Assembly: GCA_024644595.1 (NCBI GenBank)
Contig: JAHEHL010000010.1
Coordinates: forward strand, 123,685 to 187,684
Source: Porticoccaceae bacterium
GTDB taxonomy: Bacteria > Pseudomonadota > Gammaproteobacteria > Pseudomonadales > Porticoccaceae
Direction of reading: 5' to 3'
DNA: 64,000 bases
The position numbers were made by a program, and so were the translations under genes. The notes beneath the pieces were generated by a model. The model was not told the DNA's origin and made no database searches. It worked only from the letters and a program-made list of their open reading frames with translations. This document shows, piece after piece, positions 1-10,608 of the stretch. Positions within the stretch are counted from its first letter, which is position 1. Each line of letters begins with the position of its first letter.

Positions 1-45
1 ATAGCCAGAAAACTTACATCACGATTTTGTCATCAGGAGTTCAGG

Positions 46-570
46 ATGAACCGGGTTTATTATTCACGCGCTTTTACTCTTGTAGAGCTTATGGTCACCA
101 TTGCCATCGCCGCCATTTTATTAGTTGTTGCAGTACCTTCCTTCACCAGTTTCTCGCAAAAACGTTCAGTCAGTCTTAAAACCGTGCAGATTCGCAATGC
201 CCTCGAACTGGCGCGGGGTTTGGCGATCTCGCAAAAACAAACCTGGACAGTCTGCACAGTTGATGCCTCCAACAGCTGTGTCGCCAGCGATGGTCTGCGT
301 CTGTTGGTTTTTCGCGATGATAATGATGACAAGGACTTTAACTCCGGCGAACCGCTGCAGCAGGATATTGATATCAACCAAGTTGAGCTTAAATTGTCCG
401 CCTCTTTCGGCAATGATTACATCCGTTTTGCCCGCAATGGTGAGGCACTTGAATCAGGCAATATTGAAGTCTGTTCGGTAAATCAAACGGTTGATTACGG
501 GCGTCAGGTCATTTTTCTTGTCAGTGCTGCCGAAGTAAGCGGGTGCCGACTCGAGATAGCCGAGCCATAA
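46..570 (+). CDS. fimT: Type IV minor pilin, FimT/GspH family
   Basis: A 174-residue prepilin-like protein, probably a minor pseudopilin placed at the tip or used in priming of type IV pili. The N-terminus has the class III leader and hydrophobic helix: the processing site reads SRA^FTLVELMV with Glu at +5, followed by an unbroken hydrophobic stretch to about residue 32. The residue before the cleavage site is Ala, not the usual Gly. The rest is a FimT/GspH-type globular domain with several cysteines. The start is supported by AGGAG at 35-39. The last residues after GRQVIF look atypical for the family and coincide with the 5' remnant of pilS on the other strand, so the 3' end may lie at a rearrangement junction. 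GspH of a secretion system is the alternative; the nearby pilS remnant favours fimT. Confidence 0.75.
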   Translation: MNRVYYSRAFTLVELMVTIAIAAILLVVAVPSFTSFSQKRSVSLKTVQIRNALELARGLAISQKQTWTVCTVDASNSCVASDGLRLLVFRDDNDDKDFNSGEPLQQDIDINQVELKLSASFGNDYIRFARNGEALESGNIEVCSVNQTVDYGRQVIFLVSAAEVSGCRLEIAEP

Positions 571-660
571 TATCAAGGCGCCGAGAAAGACTCGATAACC
601 GCTGTAAAACTTGAGCAGTTTGGTCGATATGCTGTGGTCCTGGTGTGTTGCTTCCTGCAT
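540..660 (-). pseudogene. pilS: 5' remnant of pilS sensor kinase
   Basis: On the minus strand an ORF starts at 660 with a good Shine-Dalgarno (GGAG nine bases upstream). It encodes about 40 residues, including KLLKFYSGYRVFLGALI, which look like the cytoplasmic start and first membrane helix of PilS, the histidine kinase of the PilSR pilin regulators. The similarity then stops inside the 3' end of the convergent fimT-like gene; no kinase domain follows. From memory of Pseudomonas gene order, pilS lies directly downstream of bamD near fimT, which is the position and orientation here with nadE in between. I infer that pilS and pilR were deleted, leaving the pilS start. The match is by eye and short. 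Confidence 0.4.
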
Positions 661-742
661 CCTTCAACGCTCCATCCATTGGCGTTTTTTTGACGAAAGG
701 TCTCAGGTTCGCCGAATCACGGCGTGCCATCTTTCCAATTGG

Positions 743-1582
743 TCAATCGTAGATCGTCGCTATAGGTAAACGCTTGTGCTGGGTTTTGGTATAAATTGCA
801 ATCAAACGCTGCTCTACTTCTGTGCTGACATCTCGTCCTTCAAGGAAGTCATCAATTTCGTCATAGCTTAAGCCGAGGACATGCTCATCTGCTTTTTGTG
901 GCGTCAGACACTCCAGATCCGCAGTCGGTATTTTGACGATCACTGATTCAGGTGCACCCATGGTTCGTGCCAGCAGTCGTACCTGACGCTTGCTGAGTCC
1001 AAATAGCGGAGCAAGGTCGCAAGCGCCATCACCAAATTTAGTATAGAAGCCCGTTATGTTCTCTGCTGAGTGATCTGTGCCCAAAACCAGGCCGCCAAGA
1101 ATGCCGGCAATTTCATACTGTGAGGCCATTCGCGCACGCGCCTTCAGATTGCCTTTGGCAAAATCTGTGGTCGCATCGGACTCGGGATCCAGGCCATTTT
1201 CGGCCAGGGTGGCACAGACTGAGTTGTGGATACCGTCGGCGCCGGTTTTGATATTCACCGTGAGACTATGACTAGGTTTGATAAATTGCAGGGCAATCTG
1301 TGCATCGTCTTCGTCCATTTGCACATCATAGGGCAGTCTAACTGCGACAAATTGATAGTCGCTGGAGCCGGTTTCGGCATTGAGTTGTTCCACGGCAAGC
1401 TGGGCCAGGCGACCACAGGTCGATGAATCGACACCGCCGCTGATACCCAGAACCACGGTTTTGCAACCGGCACCAAGTAGCTGAGATTTAATAAAGTTGG
1501 TTCTGCGGTCAATCTCGATATAGGGGTCGATTTCGGGGAGAACCCGCATTTCTTTAATAATGTCTGCTTTGTTCATCGCCAT
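743..1582 (-). CDS. nadE: NH3-dependent NAD+ synthetase
   Basis: NadE makes NAD+ from deamido-NAD, ATP and ammonia, the last step of NAD synthesis, in the cytoplasm. The 279-residue length matches the short ammonia-dependent form (about 275 residues in E. coli); there is no N-terminal nitrilase/glutaminase domain. The N-type ATP pyrophosphatase P-loop SGGVDSS lies at residues 48-54. It follows bamD by 27 bp on the same strand, so co-transcription is likely. The first ATG gives MAMNKAD; the second Met, two codons later, is an equally plausible start because neither has a clear ribosome-binding site. Confidence 0.95.
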   Translation of the reverse strand: MAMNKADIIKEMRVLPEIDPYIEIDRRTNFIKSQLLGAGCKTVVLGISGGVDSSTCGRLAQLAVEQLNAETGSSDYQFVAVRLPYDVQMDEDDAQIALQFIKPSHSLTVNIKTGADGIHNSVCATLAENGLDPESDATTDFAKGNLKARARMASQYEIAGILGGLVLGTDHSAENITGFYTKFGDGACDLAPLFGLSKRQVRLLARTMGAPESVIVKIPTADLECLTPQKADEHVLGLSYDEIDDFLEGRDVSTEVEQRLIAIYTKTQHKRLPIATIYD

Positions 1583-1609
1583 AGATACCAGGTTGCGCAG
1601 GAGTTAAAG

Positions 1610-2602
1610 CTAGTCGACAAGGCCGAAGGTTAACCAGCTCCATATCGAGCGGGGTTCCTCTCGCTTATCTGCATTGTCACCGATGAGAGCGGCATCGCGC
1701 ACGGATCGGTTATAAGTCGCGCGTGAGTCGTAGGCTGGTGGTTCCAGACGGTCGATCAAGCCAAACGTGATCTTGCCCAGCAGGGAGTCACTCTTGTCGA
1801 CCAGCCGTTTGTCAAAGTCAAAGGCACCGGACTTGTCCAGGGCGGGATATTCTGGGTAGTTGGCGGCCAACACTGCGAGAGCGTGATCGGACAGTTCTTG
1901 CATGCCCAACAACTTATAACCCTGCGCCATCACGGCCAGGCCATCTGGCACTGCGGGCGTCTGCTGAAAGTTTTCCACAACATATCTGCCGCGGTTAGCG
2001 GCGGCGAGATAGGCGCCGCGCGAGAAATAATAGTTAGCTGCATGGATCTCAGCGCGCGCTAATTGATTGCGCAGATTGATTAGACGCTTGCGAGCGTCTG
2101 GCGTGTAGGGGCTTTCGGGGAAGCGGGTGAGCAGTTCAGAGAGCGTGCCAAAGGCATTGCGCGCTGTGCCAATATCACGCTTGGTGCTATCCGTAGGCAT
2201 GAAACTGTCAAAAAAACCGGATGATTGGGAAATCTCGGACAGCCCTTTTACATAGAAGGCGTAGTCCACATTGGGGTGCTGAGGGTGCAGGCGTATAAAT
2301 CGATCTGCCGACGAGATGCTCTCTTCATATTTGCCTGATTTATACTGCGCATAAATAAGCTCTAACTGGGCCTGTTCAGCATATTTACCAAAAGGGAACT
2401 GCGACTCGAGGAGCTGCAGATTGGTGATCGCCATGGTCCAGTTGTTGGCGTTAAGGCTACTCTGAATTTTCTCGTAAAAATCTTTTTCGGTGTAACCTGC
2501 GGTTTCATCTTCGGTTGTCTCATCCTCGCCCCAGCCCATCCAGGAGCATCCGGTGGTCATAGACAAACTCAATATGAGTAAAATAATTGACGTGATTTTC
2601 AT
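1610..2602 (-). CDS. bamD: Outer membrane assembly lipoprotein BamD (ComL)
   Basis: BamD is the essential lipoprotein partner of BamA in the complex that folds beta-barrel proteins into the outer membrane. The N-terminus is a lipoprotein signal with lipobox MTTGC, so the lipidated residue is Cys19. Residues from about 45 onward are helical TPR-like repeats (FYEKIQSSLNANNWTMAITNL and similar). At 330 residues it is of the longer, Pseudomonas ComL-like size; the E. coli protein is near 245. It diverges from rluD across 146 bp, the usual gammaproteobacterial arrangement, and precedes nadE. Confidence 0.95.
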   Translation of the reverse strand: MKITSIILLILSLSMTTGCSWMGWGEDETTEDETAGYTEKDFYEKIQSSLNANNWTMAITNLQLLESQFPFGKYAEQAQLELIYAQYKSGKYEESISSADRFIRLHPQHPNVDYAFYVKGLSEISQSSGFFDSFMPTDSTKRDIGTARNAFGTLSELLTRFPESPYTPDARKRLINLRNQLARAEIHAANYYFSRGAYLAAANRGRYVVENFQQTPAVPDGLAVMAQGYKLLGMQELSDHALAVLAANYPEYPALDKSGAFDFDKRLVDKSDSLLGKITFGLIDRLEPPAYDSRATYNRSVRDAALIGDNADKREEPRSIWSWLTFGLVD

Positions 2603-2748
2603 GTAGTATTCCCAGCCTGAGACGGTGTTGGCGACCCAGCCAACCTAATCGTGCATTTAACCACACAGCCTGCGGTAAACCAATCTGTGCGGTCAATTTA
2701 ACCGGCTTTGCATTTGTCTGCGGCCAACCTCGATCAGGATAGTAACCA

Positions 2749-3720
2749 TTGAGCGATTTAGTCGACCACATTAAACAAACGGCCACGGTTTCCGCTGAGG
2801 ACTGCGGGCGTCGGCTCGACCAGATAGCCGCCGAGCTTTTTGCAGACTACTCGCGCTCACGACTTCAGCAGTGGATAAAGTCCGGCGAGTTGACAGTTGA
2901 TGGTCGCCAGCAAACACCGAAATTTAAACTGCTTGGCGGTGAGCAGCTCACCATTTCCGCTGAGTTGAAAGCGGAAGGGGATTGGCATGCCGAAGAGATT
3001 GCGTTGAATATTGTCTATGAAGACTCGCAGTTGATTGTTATCAACAAGCCGGCCAATTTTGTTGTTCACCCTGCAGCGGGAAATCGTCAGGGTACTCTGC
3101 TCAATGCGCTGTTGTTCCATTGTCCGCAGCTTGAGTCTGTGCCGCGAGCAGGCATTGTCCACCGCCTGGATAAAGATACCACCGGACTGATGGTTGTCGC
3201 TAAAACCCTCGCGGCGCATACCGATCTGGTTGCCCAGTTACAGGCGCGCAGCGTCAGCCGTGAATACGAAGCAGTGGTTAGCGGCGTCATGACTGGAGGC
3301 GGGCTTGTCGACCAGCCGATTGGTCGACACCCCAAACAGCGCAAAAAAATGGCGGTGGTGCGTGATGGCAAAGAGGCGCGGACGCACTACCGGGTGCTGG
3401 AACGATTTGCCGGCCATAGCTATATCAGATTGAAACTCGAAACGGGCCGCACTCATCAGATCCGTGTCCATATGGCGACGATTAAATATCCGATCGTGGG
3501 AGATGATACCTACGCTGGCCGGTTTAAGGTGCACAAAGGGATTTCCCCCGACCTCAGGGAGGCCTTACAGGGATTTGGTCGCCAGGCGCTGCACGCGCGC
3601 GAGCTGGGACTGGTACATCCTGAAAGTGGGGAGTTTATGAGTTGGTCGACTGAACTTCCCGATGATATGCACAATCTTCTGTCTGCTTTGAGAGAAGATC
3701 AGGGCGGGAGAGGACTGTGA
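2749..3720 (+). CDS. rluD: 23S rRNA pseudouridine(1911/1915/1917) synthase
   Basis: RluD forms the three pseudouridines of helix 69 in 23S rRNA. Residues about 18-75 form an S4 RNA-binding domain (GRRLDQIAAELF, SRSRLQQWIKSGELTVDG). The catalytic domain carries the RluA-family motif HRLDKDTTG with Asp141 as nucleophile. The 323-residue length is normal. The start codon is TTG; no in-frame ATG or GTG gives a full S4 domain, and a weak AGGA lies about 12 bases upstream. It is divergent from bamD and followed 45 bp later by pgeF, matching the conserved bamD/rluD/pgeF/clpB neighbourhood. Confidence 0.95.
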   Translation: MSDLVDHIKQTATVSAEDCGRRLDQIAAELFADYSRSRLQQWIKSGELTVDGRQQTPKFKLLGGEQLTISAELKAEGDWHAEEIALNIVYEDSQLIVINKPANFVVHPAAGNRQGTLLNALLFHCPQLESVPRAGIVHRLDKDTTGLMVVAKTLAAHTDLVAQLQARSVSREYEAVVSGVMTGGGLVDQPIGRHPKQRKKMAVVRDGKEARTHYRVLERFAGHSYIRLKLETGRTHQIRVHMATIKYPIVGDDTYAGRFKVHKGISPDLREALQGFGRQALHARELGLVHPESGEFMSWSTELPDDMHNLLSALREDQGGRGL

Positions 3721-3765
3721 TGTGTAGGGTAAACATGGAAAACAATGGGTTGAAAAGACGTTAGC

Positions 3766-4539
3766 ATGGCGATCGATTTTATCACTCCCGACTGGCCGGC
3801 ACCGGCCAATGTTGGCTCGGCGATAACGCTGCGCAGGGGCGGCTGTAGCATCGCACCTTTTGATCAGAGCAATCTTGCACTGCATGTGCAAGACAATCCG
3901 CAACATGTTCAGGCCAATCGCAAAAATTTGATGGCATCACTGGATTTGCCGACACCACCTGTCTGGTTGGACCAATATCACAGTGCCGAGCTGATCGATG
4001 CAGCACAGCAAGTTTCCACAAACACTCGGATAGCTCCTCGGGCCGATGGCAGCTTCAGTGATCAGCCCGGTACGGTCTGTGCGGTGCTTACCGCAGACTG
4101 TCTGCCAGTGCTGCTGTGTGATAAGGCCGGCACTCAGGTTGCAGCGGCTCATGCCGGTTGGCGCGGTCTCAGCGCCGGCATCTTGCGCAAAACTGTCGCG
4201 ACTTTTAAGTGTCCAGCTGACCACTTGATGGCTTATCTGGGCCCGGCAATTGGTCCGCAGGTATTCGAAGTCGGCGCAGAGGTCATGGAACTTTTTCTCG
4301 ACAACGGCCAGGATGCCGACCACTGCCGAGCTATAGACGCCGCCTTTAGCCCTCAGCCGGCCTCGAAGGACAAGTTTCTGGCTGATCTATACAGACTGGC
4401 GCGAGCTGAGTTGAGCGCTTGTGGGCTGACGAGTATTTTCGGTGGTGGATTCTGTACCTATACCGATGCACAGCGTTTTTATTCTTTCCGTCGCGAGTCA
4501 AAAACAGGCCGCAATGCGACGCTTATCTGGCTGCGTTAA
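3766..4539 (+). CDS. pgeF: Peptidoglycan editing factor PgeF (YfiH, DUF152)
   Basis: PgeF/YfiH belongs to the Cu-oxidase_4 (DUF152) family. In E. coli it prevents misincorporation of L-Ser in place of L-Ala in peptidoglycan precursors; related proteins have purine nucleoside phosphorylase/adenosine deaminase activity. Family signatures are present: AVLTADCLPVLL, AAAHAGWRGL and near the C-terminus FYSFRRESKTGR, supplying the conserved Cys and His metal or nucleoside ligands. The 257 residues fit the family. It follows rluD closely on the same strand. Confidence 0.93.
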   Translation: MAIDFITPDWPAPANVGSAITLRRGGCSIAPFDQSNLALHVQDNPQHVQANRKNLMASLDLPTPPVWLDQYHSAELIDAAQQVSTNTRIAPRADGSFSDQPGTVCAVLTADCLPVLLCDKAGTQVAAAHAGWRGLSAGILRKTVATFKCPADHLMAYLGPAIGPQVFEVGAEVMELFLDNGQDADHCRAIDAAFSPQPASKDKFLADLYRLARAELSACGLTSIFGGGFCTYTDAQRFYSFRRESKTGRNATLIWLR

Positions 4540-4589
4540 AGGTCTCTTTTCAGGGTTGAAAATTCCTTTCTTTTTCGCTGGTTTAGCAC

Positions 4590-4618
4590 TTGATAACAGG
4601 GGGGTGTTCCATTAGAAT
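4590..4618 (+). promoter_or_regulatory. Sigma-70 promoter for rplU-rpmA
   Basis: A near-consensus housekeeping promoter: -35 TTGATA at 4590-4595, a 17-bp spacer, and -10 TAGAAT at 4613-4618. It lies about 97 bp before the rplU start, in the only gap between pgeF and the ribosomal protein operon. The long untranslated leader could hold further regulation, but I see no specific element. Confidence 0.75.
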
Positions 4619-4714
4619 TGCCGCCCTCTCGCAGAGGCTATTCGCTTCAGGATAACAAGCGACGGAATCTGGCTGCTAACTTACTGATGCGGCCACTATA
4701 ATTTGGAGCAGAAC

Positions 4715-5029
4715 ATGTACGCAGTAATCAAAAGTGGCGGAAAGCAGCATCGTGTAGTGGAAGGAGAAACCCTTCTTCTCGAAAAGCTGGATGTAGCGAC
4801 TGGTGATAATATAGATTTTGAAGAAGTCTTGATGGTTGGCGAAGGTGCTGAAGTCAAGATTGGTGCACCCCTGGTTGAGGGTGGCAAAGTGACTGCAGAG
4901 ATTATCTCTCACGGTCGTGGCGATAAGGTGAATATCATCAAGTTTCGTCGCCGCAAGCATTCACGCAAGCAACAGGGCCACAGACAGTGGTATACAGAAG
5001 TTAAGATTACCGGCATCAACGCTGGTTAA
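4715..5029 (+). CDS. rplU: 50S ribosomal protein L21
   Basis: Ribosomal protein L21, a large-subunit protein binding 23S rRNA. The protein begins [14 protein letters not shown], the typical L21 start, and contains the conserved [15 protein letters not shown] basic stretch; 104 residues against 103 in E. coli. The reading frame is open from a TTG at 4703, but the ATG at 4715 has GGAG at 4705-4708 at the right spacing and matches the family start. It is first in the rplU-rpmA pair, driven by the promoter at 4590. Confidence 0.98.
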   Translation: MYAVIKSGGKQHRVVEGETLLLEKLDVATGDNIDFEEVLMVGEGAEVKIGAPLVEGGKVTAEIISHGRGDKVNIIKFRRRKHSRKQQGHRQWYTEVKITGINAG

Positions 5030-5047
5030 TCCGCAGAGGAAATAGCA

Positions 5048-5305
5048 ATGGCTCACAAAAAAGCTGGTGGTAGTACTCGTAACGGTCGCGATTCAGAAAG
5101 CAAGCGCCTTGGCGTAAAGGTTTTCGGCGGCCAGGCAATCAATGCAGGCAGCATCATCGTTCGTCAGCGTGGAACCAAGTTTCATCCTGGTAACAATGTT
5201 GGTATAGGCAAAGACCATACCCTGTTCGCAACGGCTGAAGGTGTTGTGCAGTTTGTACAAAAAGGCCCGAAGAACCGTAAGTATGCAGAAGTGGTTTCCG
5301 CGTAA
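5048..5305 (+). CDS. rpmA: 50S ribosomal protein L27
   Basis: Ribosomal protein L27, whose N-terminal tail reaches the peptidyl transferase centre. Starts [16 protein letters not shown] and is 85 residues, the same as E. coli. A Shine-Dalgarno AGAGGA lies at 5035-5040. It follows rplU by 18 bp and is closed by a strong terminator. Confidence 0.98.
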   Translation: MAHKKAGGSTRNGRDSESKRLGVKVFGGQAINAGSIIVRQRGTKFHPGNNVGIGKDHTLFATAEGVVQFVQKGPKNRKYAEVVSA

Positions 5306-5325
5306 ATTCCGCTGTCTGATACTTG

Positions 5326-5352
5326 AAAAAGCCCCTTCGCGGGGCTTTTTTT
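5326..5352 (+). terminator. Rho-independent terminator after rpmA
   Basis: Perfect hairpin with stem AGCCCC/GGGGCT (5330-5335 with 5341-5346), loop TTCGC, flanked by an A-tract before and seven T after. It ends the rplU-rpmA transcript; the A-tract may let it act in both directions, though no gene converges here. Confidence 0.9.
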
Positions 5353-5441
5353 ATGGGCGATTATTTTCTGCATGCGGTCCGTGGTTTATCGAGCAGCCAA
5401 ATGCATTGAATGCCAATGACACAAACTGATAGCAACTGTAA

Positions 5442-6662
<1,221 letters not shown>

Positions 6663-6682
6663 AACAGCGCTGGGAAACCGAG

Positions 6683-6706
6683 TGTGAGAGTGTGAGAGTG
6701 TGAGAG
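6683..6706 (+). repeat. Three tandem copies of the 8-mer TGTGAGAG
   Basis: Perfect tandem repeat, three units of TGTGAGAG, lying between obgE and proB and running into the possible GTG start of proB at 6700. Each unit offers a GTG codon and a GAGAG that could act as a weak ribosome-binding site. Because the unit is 8 bp, each copy lies in a different frame. Confidence 0.85.
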
Positions 6707-6714
6707 CAGGGAAA

Positions 6715-7836
6715 ATGACGCGGAAAGATACGAAACAGGCAGCACGCTGGGTGGTGAAAATTGGTAGCGCGCTGCTCACCAATGATGGCGCGGGTCTTGA
6801 CCGCAAAGCGATTGACACCTGGGTTGAACAGATCGCGCAGTTGTTAGCCCAGGGTACCGAAATAGTGCTGGTCTCCTCTGGCTCTATTGCAGAGGGCATA
6901 GTGCGTCTCGGCTGGAAGGCCCGTCCAGAAAGTATTCATGAGCTCCAAGCGGCGGCCGCTGTCGGTCAGATGGGTTTGATACAGACTTACGAGAGCAGTT
7001 TTAAACGCTTCGACCGACTGACCGCCCAGATTCTTCTCGATCACGATGACCTTGCCAGCCGTCAGCGTTATCTCAATGCGCGCAGGGCGCTGCAGACATT
7101 AATTCAGTTAAATGTTGTTCCCATTGTCAATGAAAATGACACCGTGGTAACCGATGAAATTCGCTTTGGCGACAACGATAGTTTGGCCGCGCTGGTCGCC
7201 AATCTGATCGACGCCGATCTGCTGGTGATACTCACCGATAAAGATGGCCTCTACACTGCCAACCCGGATCACAACCCAGATGCCGAGCTGATCAGCCAGG
7301 CACTGGCTAGTGACAAAACTCTCGATGGGCTGGCTGGTGGTAGCAGCGGTACGCTCGGCCGTGGTGGTATGGTCACCAAACTGCAGGCAGCCAGGTTGGC
7401 GGCGCGCTCCGGCTGTAACACTCTGATCGCGGGTGGGCGCAATGCTAATATTTTGACTGCAATCGCTCAGGGCGACGAAGTGGGTACGCTGCTAACTGCC
7501 TCCACTCAACCTTTGGCCGCACGCAAACAGTGGCTAGCTGGGCAGTTGCAGGTTAAAGGTCAGCTTGTTCTAGATGCCGGCGCAGTAAAAGTACTGACAG
7601 AGCAGGGGCGCAGTCTTCTGGCGGTGGGTGTTACCGTTGTTCGAGGTAAGTTTACCCGCGGAGAATTGGTGAGTTGTCTCAATAGTGAGGGCGAGGAAAT
7701 TGCCCGCGGCTTGGTCAACTACAGTTCAGACGAAGCTTCCCGCATTAAGGGCAAAAACACCGAGTTGATCTCCTCAATTCTCGGTTACCGTGAAGATGAT
7801 GAATTGATTCATCGCGATAATATGGTTGTTATCTAG
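6715..7836 (+). CDS. proB: Glutamate 5-kinase
   Basis: ProB phosphorylates glutamate to gamma-glutamyl phosphate, the first and feedback-inhibited step of proline synthesis. The amino acid kinase domain occupies residues about 10-260 ([45 protein letters not shown]), followed by a C-terminal PUA domain from about 285. At 373 residues it matches the family (367 in E. coli). I chose the ATG at 6715; a GTG at 6700 in the same frame adds five residues and lies inside the 8-mer tandem repeat, so the true start is uncertain. It follows obgE in the conserved order. Confidence 0.96.
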   Translation: MTRKDTKQAARWVVKIGSALLTNDGAGLDRKAIDTWVEQIAQLLAQGTEIVLVSSGSIAEGIVRLGWKARPESIHELQAAAAVGQMGLIQTYESSFKRFDRLTAQILLDHDDLASRQRYLNARRALQTLIQLNVVPIVNENDTVVTDEIRFGDNDSLAALVANLIDADLLVILTDKDGLYTANPDHNPDAELISQALASDKTLDGLAGGSSGTLGRGGMVTKLQAARLAARSGCNTLIAGGRNANILTAIAQGDEVGTLLTASTQPLAARKQWLAGQLQVKGQLVLDAGAVKVLTEQGRSLLAVGVTVVRGKFTRGELVSCLNSEGEEIARGLVNYSSDEASRIKGKNTELISSILGYREDDELIHRDNMVVI

Positions 7837-7912
7837 CCCTCTCGGTTCGGCTCCCATTTAATTCTGTTTACGTGATTTTGACTGATTTAAATCAAGCGTT
7901 TTTTCCTGCCTG

Positions 7913-7940
7913 TTGAAAACCTCCGGTTAGCCCCAATTTA
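7913..7940 (+). promoter_or_regulatory. Heat-shock (sigma-32-type) promoter of clpB
   Basis: TTGAAA at 7913-7918, a 12-bp spacer and CCCCAATTTA starting at 7931 resemble the RpoH consensus (CTTGAAA, then CCCCATnT). It ends about 40 bp before clpB, a known heat-shock gene. The match has one extra base in the -10, so it is a strong but not perfect candidate. Confidence 0.7.
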
Positions 7941-7978
7941 TACTTCAAGCAACACAATAAATCATTACGAGGTATGCA

Positions 7979-10546
7979 ATGCGAATCGATAAGCTAACTA
8001 ATCAGCTGCAAAACGCGCTGGCAGATGCGCAGTCAATAGCCGTGGGCAATGATCACTCGGCAATTGAGCCATTACATCTTCTGCTTGCACTGCTCAATCA
8101 ACAGGGCGGTAGTATTCGCCCGATTCTCAACCGCGCTGGCTTTGATGTCACCGGCTTGCAGGCTGAGTTAAACAACCAACTCAATAGTCTTGCCAAAATC
8201 AGTGCGCCCACGGGCGAGGCTAATTTGTCGCAGGATGTGAGCCGGCTGTTAAATATGGCGGACCGCAGCGCACAACAGAAGGGAGATCAATATATCTCCA
8301 GCGAAATACTGCTGCTCGCCGCGCTTGATGATAAAGGCGCGTTGGGCAAGACACTGGCGAAATTTGGTGATGTAGGCAAAGCCAAAGCGGCCATTGAATC
8401 GGTGCGCGGTGGAGATCAAGTCAATGACCCTGACGCCGAGAGCCAGCGTGAAGCGCTGGATAAATATACCATTGATTTAACCGAACGCGCCGAGTCGGGG
8501 AAACTCGATCCGGTCATTGGTCGCGACGACGAAATCCGTCGCACTATTCAGGTACTGCAGCGTCGCACGAAAAATAACCCAGTGTTAATTGGTGAGCCCG
8601 GTGTGGGCAAGACCGCGATCGTGGAAGGGCTGGCGCAGCGAATTATCAATGGCGAAGTCCCTGAGGGATTAAAAAACAAGCGTGTTTTGACGCTTGATCT
8701 GGGCGCCTTGCTGGCCGGTGCAAAGTTCCGCGGCGACTTTGAAGAGCGGCTTAAAGCGGTGCTGAAAGATCTCGCCAAGCAGGAAGGGCAAATTATTCTG
8801 TTTATCGATGAGATTCATACCATGGTCGGTGCGGGCAAGGCCGAGGGCGCAATGGATGCAGGCAATATGCTCAAGCCAGCATTGGCTCGCGGTGAGCTGC
8901 ACTGTGTTGGCGCCACCACCCTCGACGAATACCGTAAATTTATCGAGAAAGATGCCGCACTTGAGCGTCGCTTTCAGAAAGTACTGGTGGATGAGCCCAG
9001 CGAAGAGGATACGGTCGCTATCCTGCGTGGATTGAAAGAACGCTATGAAGTGCACCACGGTGTTGAGATCACCGATGGTGCGATTGTTGCGGCAGCCAAA
9101 TTGTCCCAGCGTTATATCACCGATCGTCAGCTGCCTGACAAGGCTATTGACCTGATTGATGAGGCCGGCAGCCGTATTCGTATGGAAATTGATTCCAAGC
9201 CTGAGGAGATGGATCGACTTGAACGGCGCCTGATCCAGTTGAAGATCGAGCGCGAGGCGGTGAAAAAAGACAAGGATGAGGCGTCTCGCAAACGGCTTAA
9301 AAAGCTCGAAGATGATATTGCCGAATTGGGCGCAGAATACGCTGATCTGGAAGAGATTTGGAAAGCGGAAAAAGCCTCGATGCAGGGCTCTACTCATATT
9401 AAAGCTGAGCTTGAGCAGGCCCGCGTGGATCTTGAGGCTGCCCATCGTGCCGGTAATCTCGAGAAAATGGCACAGATTCAATACAGTATTATTCCCGAAC
9501 TGGAAAAACAGCTCGCGAGTGCTAACACAGAGGTGGAGGTTGAAAAGCGCCTGCTGCGCAACAAGGTCACCGAAGAAGAGGTTGCCGAAGTGGTTGCGAA
9601 GTGGACCGGCATACCCGTCTCGAAAATGCTGGAAGGAGAGCGAGATAAACTTCTGCGCATGGAGGAGTCACTGCATCGGCGCGTTATGGGGCAGGACGAA
9701 GCCGTCGTCGCCGTTTCCAATGCCGTGCGTCGCTCCCGTGCTGGTTTGGCCGATCCCCATCGTCCCAATGGTTCATTTCTGTTTCTCGGGCCCACCGGGG
9801 TAGGAAAAACTGAACTGTGTAAGTCATTGGCGGAGTTTTTATTCGACAGCGAAGAGGCCATGGTGCGCATCGATATGTCGGAATTTATGGAGAAGCATTC
9901 GGTAGCGCGACTGATCGGCGCCCCTCCAGGCTATGTTGGATATGAAGAGGGCGGTTATCTGACCGAAGCCGTGCGACGACGACCCTATTCGGTACTCTTG
10001 TTGGATGAAATTGAAAAGGCTCATACCGACGTCTTTAATATTTTGCTGCAAGTGCTTGATGACGGGCGTCTGACTGATGGTCAGGGCCGCACGGTCGACT
10101 TTAAAAATACTGTGATTGTCATGACCTCTAATCTTGGCTCGGATGTTATCCAGATGCTTGCTGGCGAAGAGAACTATGAGGTGATGAAATCGTCGGTTAT
10201 GGATGTGGTCAGTAACCATTTTCGTCCTGAGTTTATCAACCGTGTCGATGAAGTGGTGGTGTTCCATCCGCTGGCCAAAGACCAGCTACGCGGTATTGCG
10301 ACCATTCAGTTGGGCCTGCTGCGCAGACGATTGTCAGAGCATGATCTTGAGTTGACCTTGAGCGACGCAGTGCTGGACAAGTTGCTTGAGGCCGGGTTTG
10401 ACCCCGTCTATGGTGCGCGTCCGCTGAAACGTGTTATTCAACAACTGGTGGAAAATCCACTGGCGGAAAGCATTCTCTCGGGACAGTTTTTGCCCGGTGC
10501 CGAGATCAAAGGCGAGTTGCAAGAAGGGCGCGTGGTCTTTAGTTAG
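7979..10546 (+). CDS. clpB: ATP-dependent chaperone/disaggregase ClpB
   Basis: ClpB is the Hsp100 disaggregase that works with DnaK to extract proteins from aggregates. Order of domains: N-terminal Clp repeat domain (1-145), first AAA+ module with GEPGVGKT near residue 206, the ClpB-specific middle coiled coil (about 405-525), and second AAA+ module with GPTGVGKT near residue 604 plus arginine finger region, then the D2-small domain. At 855 residues it matches E. coli (857). GAGG at 7969-7972 supports the ATG. A sigma-32-type promoter lies upstream. It is the last gene of the rluD-to-clpB block. Confidence 0.98.
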   Translation: MRIDKLTNQLQNALADAQSIAVGNDHSAIEPLHLLLALLNQQGGSIRPILNRAGFDVTGLQAELNNQLNSLAKISAPTGEANLSQDVSRLLNMADRSAQQKGDQYISSEILLLAALDDKGALGKTLAKFGDVGKAKAAIESVRGGDQVNDPDAESQREALDKYTIDLTERAESGKLDPVIGRDDEIRRTIQVLQRRTKNNPVLIGEPGVGKTAIVEGLAQRIINGEVPEGLKNKRVLTLDLGALLAGAKFRGDFEERLKAVLKDLAKQEGQIILFIDEIHTMVGAGKAEGAMDAGNMLKPALARGELHCVGATTLDEYRKFIEKDAALERRFQKVLVDEPSEEDTVAILRGLKERYEVHHGVEITDGAIVAAAKLSQRYITDRQLPDKAIDLIDEAGSRIRMEIDSKPEEMDRLERRLIQLKIEREAVKKDKDEASRKRLKKLEDDIAELGAEYADLEEIWKAEKASMQGSTHIKAELEQARVDLEAAHRAGNLEKMAQIQYSIIPELEKQLASANTEVEVEKRLLRNKVTEEEVAEVVAKWTGIPVSKMLEGERDKLLRMEESLHRRVMGQDEAVVAVSNAVRRSRAGLADPHRPNGSFLFLGPTGVGKTELCKSLAEFLFDSEEAMVRIDMSEFMEKHSVARLIGAPPGYVGYEEGGYLTEAVRRRPYSVLLLDEIEKAHTDVFNILLQVLDDGRLTDGQGRTVDFKNTVIVMTSNLGSDVIQMLAGEENYEVMKSSVMDVVSNHFRPEFINRVDEVVVFHPLAKDQLRGIATIQLGLLRRRLSEHDLELTLSDAVLDKLLEAGFDPVYGARPLKRVIQQLVENPLAESILSGQFLPGAEIKGELQEGRVVFS

Positions 10547-10608
10547 AATCGGGTTTGGCTCTGGTTTCTGTAGGATGTCAGTCGCTGGTGGGTTTGGTTG
10601 GGTTTAGT

